Shown here: one piece after another, positions 47,888 through 59,500 of the stretch
How the letters are laid out: each line of letters starts with the position of its first letter
Position numbering within the stretch: position 1 is the stretch's first letter
Assembly (NCBI RefSeq): GCF_036588685.1
Contig: NC_086378.1
Coordinates: forward strand, 81,485,127-81,549,126
Direction: 5' to 3'
Length of the DNA stretch: 64,000 nucleotides
Source: Mytilus trossulus
Lineage: Eukaryota > Mollusca > Bivalvia > Mytilida > Mytilidae
Notes under the pieces: model-generated
Told to the model about the DNA's origin: nothing
Databases searched by the model: none
Seen by the model: only the letters and a program-made list of their open reading frames with translations
Translations under genes and position numbers: made by a program

Positions 47888-48163
47888 GGCCATGGAAAAT
47901 TAATTGTTGGTTTCCCCTAACATGGGAAACTTTTTATAATGTAGGCCGGGCAGGCAGGATTTTTTAAATTTTTTTATGTAACCATGCATCATTTTCTATA
48001 GCAGAACAATAATCTTGCATATTTCCAACACTTTTAGTTAGTTGTCCCTGTGAAAAAAAAAAAAAAATTTTTTTTTTTACAGTAAAATAAAAAAACCGGC
48101 GGTAAACAAATGACCCGGTTGGGTTAGGGGAAACCATCAATTATTTTTCCATGGCCTAAAGAA
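47888..48163. mobile_element. MITE with GGCCATGGAAAATTAAT ends
   Basis: Left end TAAGGCCATGGAAAATTAAT continues into TTGGTTTCCCCTAAC; right end is inverse (GTTAGGGGAAACC ... TTTTTCCATGGCCTAAA). About 275 bases, non-coding, with A and T runs in the middle. Confidence 0.82.
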
Positions 48164-48479
48164 ACTTTTAACCACAAAGAGAATTCATGCTTTATTATTT
48201 TTATTAAATTTGAGATTCTTTATCTTGAAATGTTGAAAATTTAATAAATGGTCAATTAATGAATAACAAAATCTAGATTATAGCTTGATAAAAGATATGT
48301 AAACCAATTTAGAGTTGTTTGTTATACTCATAAGACCACTAAAAAATCAAGAATCAATACATTCTGATGCATAGAAGCGATAAGGTTATAATTTTGTATC
48401 AATTTTTATTGATATTTCTGTCTTTTTTGCAAGAGTTATCTCCCTTTTCAATGCAAATCTCCATAGGAATTTTAAATGG

Positions 48480-48890
48480 TGATTTTTATGCCCCACCTAC
48501 GATAGCAGAGGGGCATTATGTGTTCTGGTCTGTGCATCAGTTCGTCTGTGCGTCCGTTCGTTCAGGTTAAAGTTTTTGGCAAGGTAGTTTTTGATGAAGC
48601 TGAAATCCAATCAACTTGAAACTTAGTACACTTGTTGCTTATGATATGATCTTTCTAATTTTAAAACCAATTTGGACTTTTGACTTCAATTTCACGGTCC
48701 ACTGAACATAGAAAATGAAAGTGGAAGTTTCAGGTTAAAGTTTTTGGTCAAGGTAGTTTTATTATGATCTTTCTTATTTTAATGCCAAATTAGAGTTTTT
48801 ACCCAATTTCACTGTCCATGGAACATGCAAAATGATAGTGCAAGTGGGGCATCCCTGTACTTTGGACACTTTCTTGTTTAAGTCTTCCTC
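48480..48890 (+). repeat. dispersed 'atgccccac' repeat, copy 1 of 3
   Basis: Starts 'tttatgccccacctacgatagc', continues with 'gttcaggttaaagtttttgg' and 'tcaacttgaaacttagtaca', and ends 'tgtactttggacactttcttgttt'. Diverged copies in the same orientation lie at 53470-53755 and 55220-55505, both inside introns of the MATH/heptad gene. No gene. Confidence 0.75.
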
Positions 48891-49184
48891 AAGTTAGATT
48901 TTATGGGACTTTTTACTGTGTATATTTGGGGTATTATGCTAAAGATTAAAACTTAAAAATCTTCTGTTGCAATTACTTTCAGGTTAGGGTCAAATTTATG
49001 CTGGATTATATAATACATTTATTGAAAAAAAATATTTATATTTTTAAGGAATGTACAGGATGTTCTACATGAGGGACTAACTCAACTCTCATTGGTGTCA
49101 TCTTTATCCAGAGAAGTCAAAATAACAGTATAAATGTAATGTTATTCTATTGTGAACTTAATTTTTACCTCTCCTGCAAACACA

Positions 49185-49345
49185 ATTACAGGCTCCTGAC
49201 TTTAGACAGGCACATTCAGAATGTGGTGGTGTTAAACAAATTTGAAGGCACAAACCCTCCCCTAACCTTGAATAGTAGTGTAACAGTACCACCCAAAAAC
49301 AATCTTTAAAAATCAGTTGAAAAGCCCTAGGGCAAAATACATCTA
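49185..49345 (-). repeat. dispersed repeat motif shared with 51895-52060
   Basis: Shared wording 'tacaggctcctg', 'gacaggcacat' and 'gtgtaacagtaccac' links 49185-49345 with 51895-52060, and weakly with 18665-18750 and 36235-36290. The 51650-52060 copy is longer and begins with 'gacaactctccgcaagagac', also found in inverse at about 7855. Small open frames here are repeat-derived. Confidence 0.65.
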
Positions 49346-49403
49346 ACAAAAACACAATATGGATGTTGCAGAGTTCTGATACATGTGCATCCCTTAATCT
49401 AAA

Positions 49404-49605
49404 AGAACGGTCACGGAATGGAAGTTCCTTCATAATATAAGTTCCAAATGGAAAAAATGATCTGGAATATTATTTCCACAGAAATGAATATTACAGTAGA
49501 TGTTCCTAACGGAATAAATAGTATAGAATACTTGTTCCATCAGGTACTAACAGGTATTATGACATTGTTTCCACTGGAACTTCTGTAAGGTGGAACAAAT
49601 ATACG
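49404..49605. repeat. inverse partner of the repeat at 46098-46310
   Basis: See the pair at 46098-46310. This copy begins 'cacggaatggaagttccttc' and retains the same order of GTTCC/GGAAC motifs reversed. Confidence 0.8.
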
Positions 49606-49800
49606 TTGATAGAACTTCAGACTTTGTTCCTGATTCAGTATATTTTTGTCAGATTGACTTATCAGTAACCATGTGTCAACTTAAAGCAGAAGTAATGATT
49701 ATATAATTAAAAGAAAAAAATAGGAAAGCCTTAAATGTCAAAATGTCATAATCTCAACACAGAATTTCACAGCAGAAACTAAAATGCATGTAAAGGGGTA

Positions 49801-50087
49801 TTAAGGTGGTACCCAACACTTTCACTAAAATTAATTTGGCTCGTTTAATTTTCATAAAATTTTGACAAAGTATTTACTTTTACCCTTTTACAAAAATATA
49901 AAAAAATCAAAAAATTTGAACCAAGCGTTTTGTCAGAAAAATTAGACTGGTTATATAGCATTAGCAGTTTGACAAACACTTATTTTGATCATTGAGAAGC
50001 TTTATATTGCCTTCACAACGCAACGTAATTAAAACGTTAAGCTGATATTACAGAGTTATCTCCCTGTAGTGTTAGGTACCACCTTAA
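49801..50087. mobile_element. MITE bounded by TTAA (piggyBac-like ends)
   Basis: Starts TTAAGGTGGTACCCAACACT and ends AGTGTTAGGTACCACCTTAA. The flanking sequence on each side (about 49740-49800 and 50088-50130) aligns with continuous sequence at 33130-33240, so the insertion site can be recognised. TTAA duplication is characteristic of piggyBac-type elements. No coding content. Confidence 0.85.
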
Positions 50088-50475
50088 GTCTCTCTATGCC
50101 AACATCCATTTAACATATCTAGTTTATACTTAAAGATGTGAACTTTATTATACTCAAGTTGTAACTTGTATTTTTACTTCATTTTGAATTGATGATAAAA
50201 TTCAAATGTTCCATGCAATGTTATAGGTAACAGAAATTGAGAATTATATCCCTGCTAACATTATTTATTTGCATTTTATTTAACTTATGTAAGAGTATGG
50301 GTACTGAACAGTTGTCATAACATTTTATATTAAAGTTGGAGTAACATATCTTATAGCATTGTGTATTAAAACAAAACTATCATTAGAGGACTAACATTTC
50401 TTATATTGTACATGTTGTAATTTAATGTATTGCCTAAGTATTTACACATACTAATTTTTTTGATACTTTTTTCAG

Positions 50476-50573
50476 ATAATTGCTAGACTTAACCATCATT
50501 TTAATTATTGCTCATAACAATTGTGGTCTTCATAATATGGCAGCTTTAAGAAAAGATAGAAAGAAGACTTCTG
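50476..50573 (+). other. exon 1 (start exon) of the MATH/heptad gene
   Basis: Opens after an acceptor (ACTTTTTTCAG, 50475), so at least one untranslated exon lies upstream. ATG at 50537 (CATAATATGG) starts [12 protein letters not shown], and the donor GTATGT at 50574 follows one base into the next codon. In-frame stops precede the ATG, which fixes the start. Confidence 0.7.
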
Positions 50574-53500
50574 GTATGTGTGACGTACATTACTGTGAAT
50601 TTATTCATTTTTTGGGGATCCAATTTTTGTCAATAGACAACTTTCGATGCATTTATGTCAAAAACTCTGGTTTTAGTGAACGTCATTTGTGCGTTTAGGG
50701 GCGTCGTCACTTCCATTCCAATGTTGACTGAGTGGTTGGAAAACTATGATTCTATAGTGCAGGGATACAGGCGATCCCCTCTATATATCTGATAAATGAC
50801 GTCATAAAGGCGTAAATAATTGACGAGTTTTTCTGATGACGGACAAACTCGAAAGTGGTCTATAACTTTAAATACCCCTATACAATATAATACAAAATAA
50901 AGTATGTAGAATTTTAAAATAAAATTGTTGAGTTAGTTTTTTGAGCTTTTAAAAAATAAAAATAAAAATTGGGGTCACAGGACTCTGTTACTACAAAACA
51001 AAATAGACATAAATTCATAACATATACTTTTAAAAAAGTGATAGAAATACAAATAGTACCTTTATATCATGTATAATGTATATATATTTCATTATAGATT
51101 CTGATGACATTGAAATCATTCAAGTAGACAAGGCATCGATAGATGAGATTGATAAAGCCAGAAGATTACAGTTACCTGATCATTTCTACCTCAACAAGGA
51201 GAATACACCTGATGAAGTCTGTATTGACTGTGAAAATTATATACCTGAACAAACTAATCATGGTAATATGTTTATAAATGGACATTTTTTTTTAATCAAT
51301 GTTAGTACATTTGTATTTCTGTCTATCATCTTGAAACAAACATGTATAAACAGTGTTTCTAGCATGTCTATATAATAAGCTGAAATGCCAAAACATTGCT
51401 CAAACATCATCTTGTCAGGAGAATAACTCCTATAAAGAGATCATTGAAATATTAGTTTTAAAGGTGGTTGGTTTATCTTGTATTTCTGATGCAGTTTATA
51501 TTGTCTGTGGCATAAATATTTAAGATAATCATGATAATAGGCAAAATCCTGAAATATGACATAATAGGCAGATTGAGTCATCTGTCTTATTTGTATATCT
51601 TATTTGAGAAGGCTTAAAACTGTAATAAGCACAAATGAGTTATCTATATAAAAAGAAAATGTGGTATGATAGCCAATTAGACAACTCTCCGCAAGAGACT
51701 AAATGACACAGAAATTGACAACCATAGATATTCGTACAGCCTTCAACGAGTAAAACCCATACCTCATAGTCATCTTTAAAAGGCCTAGAAATGACAATTG
51801 TAAAAAAAAATCCACAGAGAAAAAAATCTGCCTGATTAATGTACAAATTAATAAATGAAAAACAAATATGATATACAGCAACACTCAAAAACTACTGAAT
51901 TACAGGCTCCTGCCTTGGGACAGGCACATACAGAATGGTACAGGGTTAAACTAGTTTGTAGGTGCCAACCCTCTCCTAACCTGAAACAGTTGTGTAACAG
52001 TACCACATAAGCACAAACTTTAAAAATCAGTTGAAAAAGGGTTAATATATTTAACAAAAACACAAAATGGATGTGGCAGCAAAAAGATGCTTAGTACAGA
52101 CCTGAGGGTACTCTCAGTTAGATACCGCTAATTCAAAGCCTATAACAACTAAAACAAAAAGTCATACATCTAAGACTTTATTTCTTAGTTTTTGAATCAA
52201 GTATGTAAAAATATGTCACAAAAAAATTGCTACAAATTTGACAATCAACCATATTATTTCTCAATCAATGCAATATATTTCAGATAAACATACAGATGAA
52301 GTTATATTTAAATATACAATTGAAGATATTGGAAAATTTAAAAGGAAACAGCTAAGCCCACCTTGTATGAAAGGGAATCTTTCATGGTAAGTACATTATG
52401 TTATCAATCATGTATGTAGCTTCTCTGTTTGTAGTTGTCATATTGTATTTAATTGAACATTTTACAGGGACATAGAAATACTGGATGTCCCTCCATCTGT
52501 CCATCCTGTCTTGTATTAGCGCTCTCACATGTACAATTTGCCAGAATTTAATGAAACTTATATCATAGTTTTATATCCATGATATCAGCAATGTCTTGAA
52601 TGAGTTCACAAATTTGTGGTGAACAATTATTTTTAGAAGAGTTATGACCCTTGAAATTATTCTTTATATGAAAAATTTCATAGCAGCGCTCCCATGTTTA
52701 CAATTTTTACCAGATTTTTATGAAACTCTTTTCATCACCAATTAATTATTTGTAAAAAAGTTTTATCCTTTCCAGAATTTTATGAAACTTTTATCTTAGG
52801 TTTATATCAGCAATGTCTTTGACACTTTCAAAAATCACTGCATGCTGATCAAATATTTTAACTAGTTATAATGTCCCTTGGAATAAAAAATTATATAAAT
52901 GGAAATCATATTGCATTGCTCTAAAGCCTTCATTTCTCTAAGATATTAATAAATTGTTTTTTCCCCCTGTGAAAGATAAAAGGTTAATTTTTAATCAGTT
53001 GAGCCAAATTTGAGGTATGAATGCAATTTATTTGTACAATGTTGTAAGACGTTTCACATTTATTGTACTTTTATCTTATTGTTATGAATCATTTTTCAAA
53101 TACAGAATATATTTTGGTTGATTTAAAAATGTTTTACCCAGCTGTATAAGGAGAGATGACTTAACAACTAAAATTTATAAGGAAATGTATAGTAAAACAT
53201 TTGTTTTATTGTGTTAAAGCAGAAATAACATAGGCATCAACTGACTCAAAATTTTCTTTTTCTTTTTTTAAAGCTTTTTGTTAAAGCTGTCTTAAAGAGG
53301 TAAGGCTCTACTAAAGTATTTGTTGGTTTGTTGTCATCTTGTGATTTCAAATTTCTGTCATTACATTTTCTCTCTGTTCAGATAGTAATACTTTTTCCCT
53401 ATATAATGCTTACAAATGTGTCAACTTTTACTTTTATGGTGACTTATCTTTAAATGATAATATATTTTTATGCCCCACTGAGGAGCATTATGTTGATTGG

Positions 53501-56500
53501 TCTGTACATCCATTCATATATTTGTCTAATTATTCGTCTGTTCCGCTTCAGATTGAAGTTTTTGGTGAAGTTTCTTTTTGATGAAGTTGAAGTTCAAACA
53601 ACTTGAAACTTAGTACACATGTTCCCTATGATATGATCTTTCTTATTGTAATGCCAAATTAGAGTTTTTACTCCCATTTCCATGGTCCACTGAACATAGA
53701 AAATGGTAGTGCAGGTGGGACATCAGTGTACTTGAGCCACATTTTTGTTTACCATGCTTGATATCTAAATGAACTGCATGTCATTTTTGTGCATACTGAG
53801 TGATTACTCTTGCATGTACTTCAAACTTAAAGGTCAATTTGCTGAATACTGTAAACCAACTTATTTTCGCGAGCGATTTACTTTCGCGAGGAAAAAATTA
53901 ACGCGAATATAAATCGTCGCGAATGTGTAAAAATTAGATTTTTCTTATATCCAGAAATTAGAAAATTGCGAAATTAAATAGCCGCGAAATAGTTTACAAA
54001 GGGTAAATCGCAAAATAAAGTATACGCGAAAATAATTTGGTTTACAGTACATATTTCTGGAAATGTTTGAAATTTATCTTTTCAATTTAATTATACATTG
54101 TATGTATAACAATTTTAATGGTACTGATTTTTCTGCATCAGATGTACAAATCAAAAGCTCATGATGATGATTTGTAGACGCCAAAATTAAAAAATTGAAA
54201 AAAAAACAAAAAAAACATTGAATACCTGATTAAAGATATTCAATTATCTAGGAAAAACATAAGTATAGCCAGACCAAACATGAATGAGGGTTATATGCCA
54301 TTATATTGATATTTGACGAGTAAATTGTACTGAAAATCTAGATTTAAAAAGAAATATTTATTTTCAGGAGGCTTGTTGCTAAACCTCGATGGAAACACAA
54401 CAAAAAAGGGAAGAAATCTCTGAGTGTATGTCTTCAGAACTATTTAGGTATATTTCTTCAATGTGAAGGAGATGCAAATTCAAGGTAAAGTTATTTTATT
54501 AAATACTGGTAATTGATTTTGTTTATTGTAATTAAAATTACCATACTAGAGGCCCATTAATGTCAGTTGTTTGTAAAGGTATATCATGTTAATTTTTTTT
54601 TGTTTTTTTTGTTTTTAACATTATTCAGGCAATTGGTTTTCTTAATGAATTCGTTTTTCATTTTATTAAACTAGAGCCTTTCATAGCTTGCTGTGCCATA
54701 TGGGTTTTGCTCATAAGTGAAAGTTGTACAGCAACCTAAAGTCAACCTCATTTGGGTTCTTTGTGTTTCTGTACATAGTTACCGGTAGTTGTCTCATATG
54801 GCAATAATACCACATCACTTTATTTTGTATTTTTGTTAAGATGTTTGTGTGTACCATTTCCAATGTGTACTGATGGTATGTTTCTATTTGTCATTAATCC
54901 TTTTAGGTACTTTGTTCATGCTATTCTGAAGAAGAGATATATATTTAGATATATTTAGATTTGTTAGAGAAAAAAAGGTTCATGTATATTTTCTGAGAAT
55001 AACAGGAGACTTAACCCATATCATACCAAGGTTTTAGAATAATTGTGTTTATTCTAAAGATCCAATGAGCTTATTATCTAATTTGATATGAATTGAAAAA
55101 AACATCTTTAATAACATAACAACCGTATCAACCGTGTCATACATAAACCCTTGTGAAGAAGTCTGTTGAAAATTTTGGTTGAAGGACAACATTTTCATGC
55201 TTTTTAAAGAACAATAGTCTAGTATACTGTATTTTCATGCTCCATTTATGGGCATTATGTTTTTTCTGTCAGTGCGTCTGTTTGTTTGTATGTTCTTCTG
55301 TCAGTCTGTCTGTCTTGCTTCAGGTTAAAGATTTTTGTTAAAGTTTTTGGTGAAGGTAGTGTATGATGAAGTTGAAGTCCAATCAACTTGAAACTTAGTA
55401 TACATGTTCTGTGTGTTATAAAATTTCTAATTGTAATGCCAAATTAGAGATAGAAAAGGATAATACCAGTGGGGCATCCATTTACTATGAACATATTCTT
55501 GTTTTTATAATTTCACAAATTTCTCTTGTAGGACCTGGAAGTGTGAAGTAGATGCATCAATAAAAATTCTTAAGCACAATAATGATGAACCTTTGATAAA
55601 AAGTAAGTTTAAAACTGGGGATACATTTATTTTCGTGGGTATCAATTTTCCTGAATTAGGAAAACTTACATGTTCGTGGATATTTAATTTCGTGGTTTTA
55701 CCAAAGTCTGCTTACAAGCCTATACAAATTTACTGTTGAACATTTAATTTCGTGGTTCACCTGTACCCATGAATTTGAAAAAAAATTGATATCCAACGAA
55801 TAATAATGAATCCACAGTATGTTATTGTTGTAAAAGTCAGAATCTACCAGCAGGTACTCTTTACAGGTTAATGACCTATGAAATTTGGGGTCAAGAGGTT
55901 ACAGGTCAAGGTAGCAAAAACTGTTGTAGATTTAATTTTTAGGAAATTTGTTTTTCCCTATGTTCATAGTCTTTTTTTAATTCCAACTATTACCAAAAAA
56001 TTTTGTTTGATTATGTCTCATAAGATAAGGGAGACCCATATTTTTGGATCAATAGGTTAAATGTCAAAGTTACTATTTATTGATAGAATTGGAAACAAAT
56101 ATCCAAATGTTTAACTTTTACAAAATTTGATTTGGTAATGCATCATAGGATGACAAACACATTGTCTGGTTTTTAGGTCAGTAGGCCAAATGTCAAGGTT
56201 TATCTAACAATTAATAAACGAAATTTAGATTTTTTAACAATTTGTCCAACCCTCTCCAGATTAAAATGGATAAAGCCATACGGATAGAAGACCCCAATGA
56301 TTTTCATTGTCATAAAGACGCTGTATGATGTTTACGGTTAGCATGGTTAGTAGGTCGAATGTCAAAGTTTCACCAACAATTGATCAGATTGAAATTTGAT
56401 TGAAAGTCACCGAGCGAAAGTGTGGGAAAAGTTTTGTTTCTGGATCCATAAACTACATCTTTCCTAATTTTTGGGTTGGATAATGGATAAGCAAGTGTTG

Positions 56501-59500
56501 GGTGACCAAGACTTTTTGGTTTTTGGGACAAAGACCAAGGTTTCTGCAGCAAAACTTGGGCAATTTTTCCTCGCAGCATTTATTTTCTGCAGACTTAATT
56601 TTTCAATGTGCTCAGTACCAAAACAAAATCTTCTGCTACAGATAAAGATCTAAACTAGGTTTGGTTTTAAAAATAATAATAATATAGTATTATGAAAAAC
56701 TGTTTAATATAAAAATAAGTTTCAGACTTGTTTTCTTTATATTTTCCAGCAATTCACCACTTGTTTTGTAGTGACAAGAATATTGAAGGATGTAGTAAAT
56801 TTATACTATGGAATGTAAGTACAATGAGTAACACATATAAAACCATGTGATAATAGTACTGTAGTTTAGGATGTTGGCTTCTTAGTTTTTGACTTTTTGT
56901 TCATTATCTGAAATCCTCTAATGTTAACTGTAAGAAAAAATCTGGAGAGAATTATCCCCCCTTCCCCAAAATTTTCAATTAGTTACAGTATATCTAAAAA
57001 AACAAGGACACAGACTATTTTGTCATTTTTAAATCATTTAAATTTCTGTGATTTAAATAGAGTCAATTTGCACCATTCTTTTGTATAGCTTGTTATTTTT
57101 AAACAGAGAAGCAAACATTTTTAGGATTCTATGAGGTAACAAGTTATTATACTCCCGCTTTAAAAAAGGGGTATACTGTTTTACCTCTGTCTGTCCTTCC
57201 GTCAGTCAGTCAGTCCCTCCGTCTCATGAATATTTATCGTCGCATTTTTCTCAGGAACTACAATACAAGTATTCTGAAATTTGGTTTCAGGGTTTATCTA
57301 AGTCATCTATATACCGTGTGATGCATTTTCAGATTAATCACTTGACAACTTCCTGTTTACCGAACACTTTTATGATTTTACACATGATAGCCAAGTTGAA
57401 AATTTTCATCACATTTTTCTCAGGAACTACAATACAAGGATTTCTGCAATTTGGTTACAGGATTTATATAAGTCAGCAATACCGTGTGATGCGTTTTCAG
57501 ATTCATCACTTGTCAACTTCCTGTTTACCGAACACTTGCATATTTATACACTATTAATATTATCCACTTGCGGCAGGGGAATCATCAGTGAGCAGTAGCT
57601 CGCAGTTTCACTTGTTAGTAGTGCTTGTGGTTATACACTGGTATAAGAGTATGTTGCCCTTAAAGAAGGTCCACCAAAGCCAAAGATCAATATCCCTTTG
57701 TTTTAAAGACACCTATAAATGTCTGATGAATTGAATATTCATAAACTTTGCTATGCTTATTTTATTTTTAAAAAAATCAGTACGGTAAGTTGCAAAAATA
57801 GTGCATTATAAGCATATGAATCTATCTTTTCTACCTCGTCTTACAATTATAGACAGAAAATAACCAAACTAAGAATAATTGCCGAAATTTGTAGCAATAC
57901 ACACACAATGCAGTTCACAAAATTCACAATCTAATTGTGTGTGTATAGTCACAATCTCTTTCATTTAAGTGTTCCATTTAATAACACACATTTTTATCAT
58001 AATGATGTTATTTATTACTTTTACTGTTTGACAGAAGTTAGTGAATCCAGCTAATAATTATGTGAAAGACAATAAAGTAACAATTGAAGTATGCATCACG
58101 TCGGACATCACAACTAATGGAATCTCAGGTAGATATTTACAGGATATTTTCATTCTTTGCTTACCTAGCTCATACGGCAAGTGAGCTTGCTTACCTGGCT
58201 CATAGGGCAAGTGAGCTTTTGCGCTTACCTGGCTCATAGGGCAAGTGAGCTTGCTTACCTGGCTCATAGGGCAAGTGAGCTTTTGCATCTTTTGGTATCT
58301 GTCTTGATCCATCATCAATAACTTGAAATTCAATCAAAATTTTAGACTCTAGTAATTGACAAAATCATGTATAAAGTTTAAAAGAATTGTCCCTTTGAAG
58401 TAACAGACATGTGAGACATTGTTAAATACAGACCATATTTTAAAATGCAAGAAACTTGTCATGAAAACCAGAATGGACAGTTCACATGGGTTATCCTTAG
58501 AAATTATCAAAATTGCCCTTTAATGTGATGAAAGGCAATTGTTACCAATATTTTGTTTTGCGTTTGTTTGTAGAAGCTATTATAGAGAAAAAGAAATTTA
58601 GATAGAGAAAATATTCAGTAAAATGGCTTTCTTAATAAGGCAAATATTTGCAATGGTCTATTTAAGTTTTACAAGAGTTATTGCCTTTGAATTCATATTT
58701 TTTCCTTCTTTTTGTTTTTTTTTGTTTGCAGAAAATTCAATAAAAAGAGAGAAAATGTAAATTTATATAAAAAAAATGTTTAGCTGAGTTTTACGTTAGT
58801 CATAGCTGTAGAACATATTATGTTGGATTATATTTTGACTTTATTACTTAGATAACAAGTGACCAGGCCTAATAAACTAGGTACTGTGACAATTCTTGAA
58901 TGGCTTCTATCAAATAAAGGTCATTTTCACTTATGTTTTAAATTTCATTGACTTTCATTAAATTAACCACAATCTTGGTTTGTAATTTTGGTGGTAAAAA
59001 TTAAATTTGCCATTTGAAAAATTACCAATATTTTAATGAGTTTGACTGTCCCTTTGGTATCTTTCGTCCCTCTTCTTTAACACAAGATAATCATGTGCAT
59101 TATATGTAGTGTTTTTCAATATTTTAAAATGTTCACACAAGTATTTGGAAAACACATTTTGTAGGAATTGTCATGTCAAGAACTGTGAATTAGGCTAAGA
59201 ATTCAAAGGATAAACAGGAATTAGCATATGACGGGATTATCATGAAATCGTCATCAATAACTGCGGTTATAATATTGATATAAACTATTCAATGTAGCCA
59301 TGAGTGATGATAAGTTGTGGGAGCCCTCAACAGAGATGTGGAAATTTATTATGATATATATCATATATATAGATACCATCAGTTTTGAAGAATCAGTGAT
59401 TTAATTTTACATCAGTTTTGGAGAATCAGTGATTAAATTATACATCAGTTTTGAAGAATCAGTGATTTAATCATACATCAGTTTTGAAGTATCAGTGATT

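Larger units (their letters stand above)
52284..58128 (+). other. exons 3-7: USP7-like MATH domain
   Basis: Five short exons together code one MATH domain: [20 protein letters not shown] and GNLSW (exon 3), RRLVAKPRW and [10 protein letters not shown] (exon 4), [18 protein letters not shown] (exon 5), [19 protein letters not shown] (exon 6), [20 protein letters not shown] (exon 7). Landmarks LSPPC, W, FLQC, W-C and the closing 'D(D/N)KVT(F/I)EV' match USP7's N-terminal domain in order. Where human USP7 has Asp-Trp-Gly in its peptide pocket, this copy has Ile-Glu-Gly. The phases across the six junctions are 1/1, 2/2, 2/2, 1/1, 0/0 and 1/1. Confidence 0.88.

Noticed and set aside
52284-58128. 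USP7 gene itself
   Set aside because: No ubiquitin-specific protease or ubiquitin-like domains follow; the last exon carries heptads and a stop.
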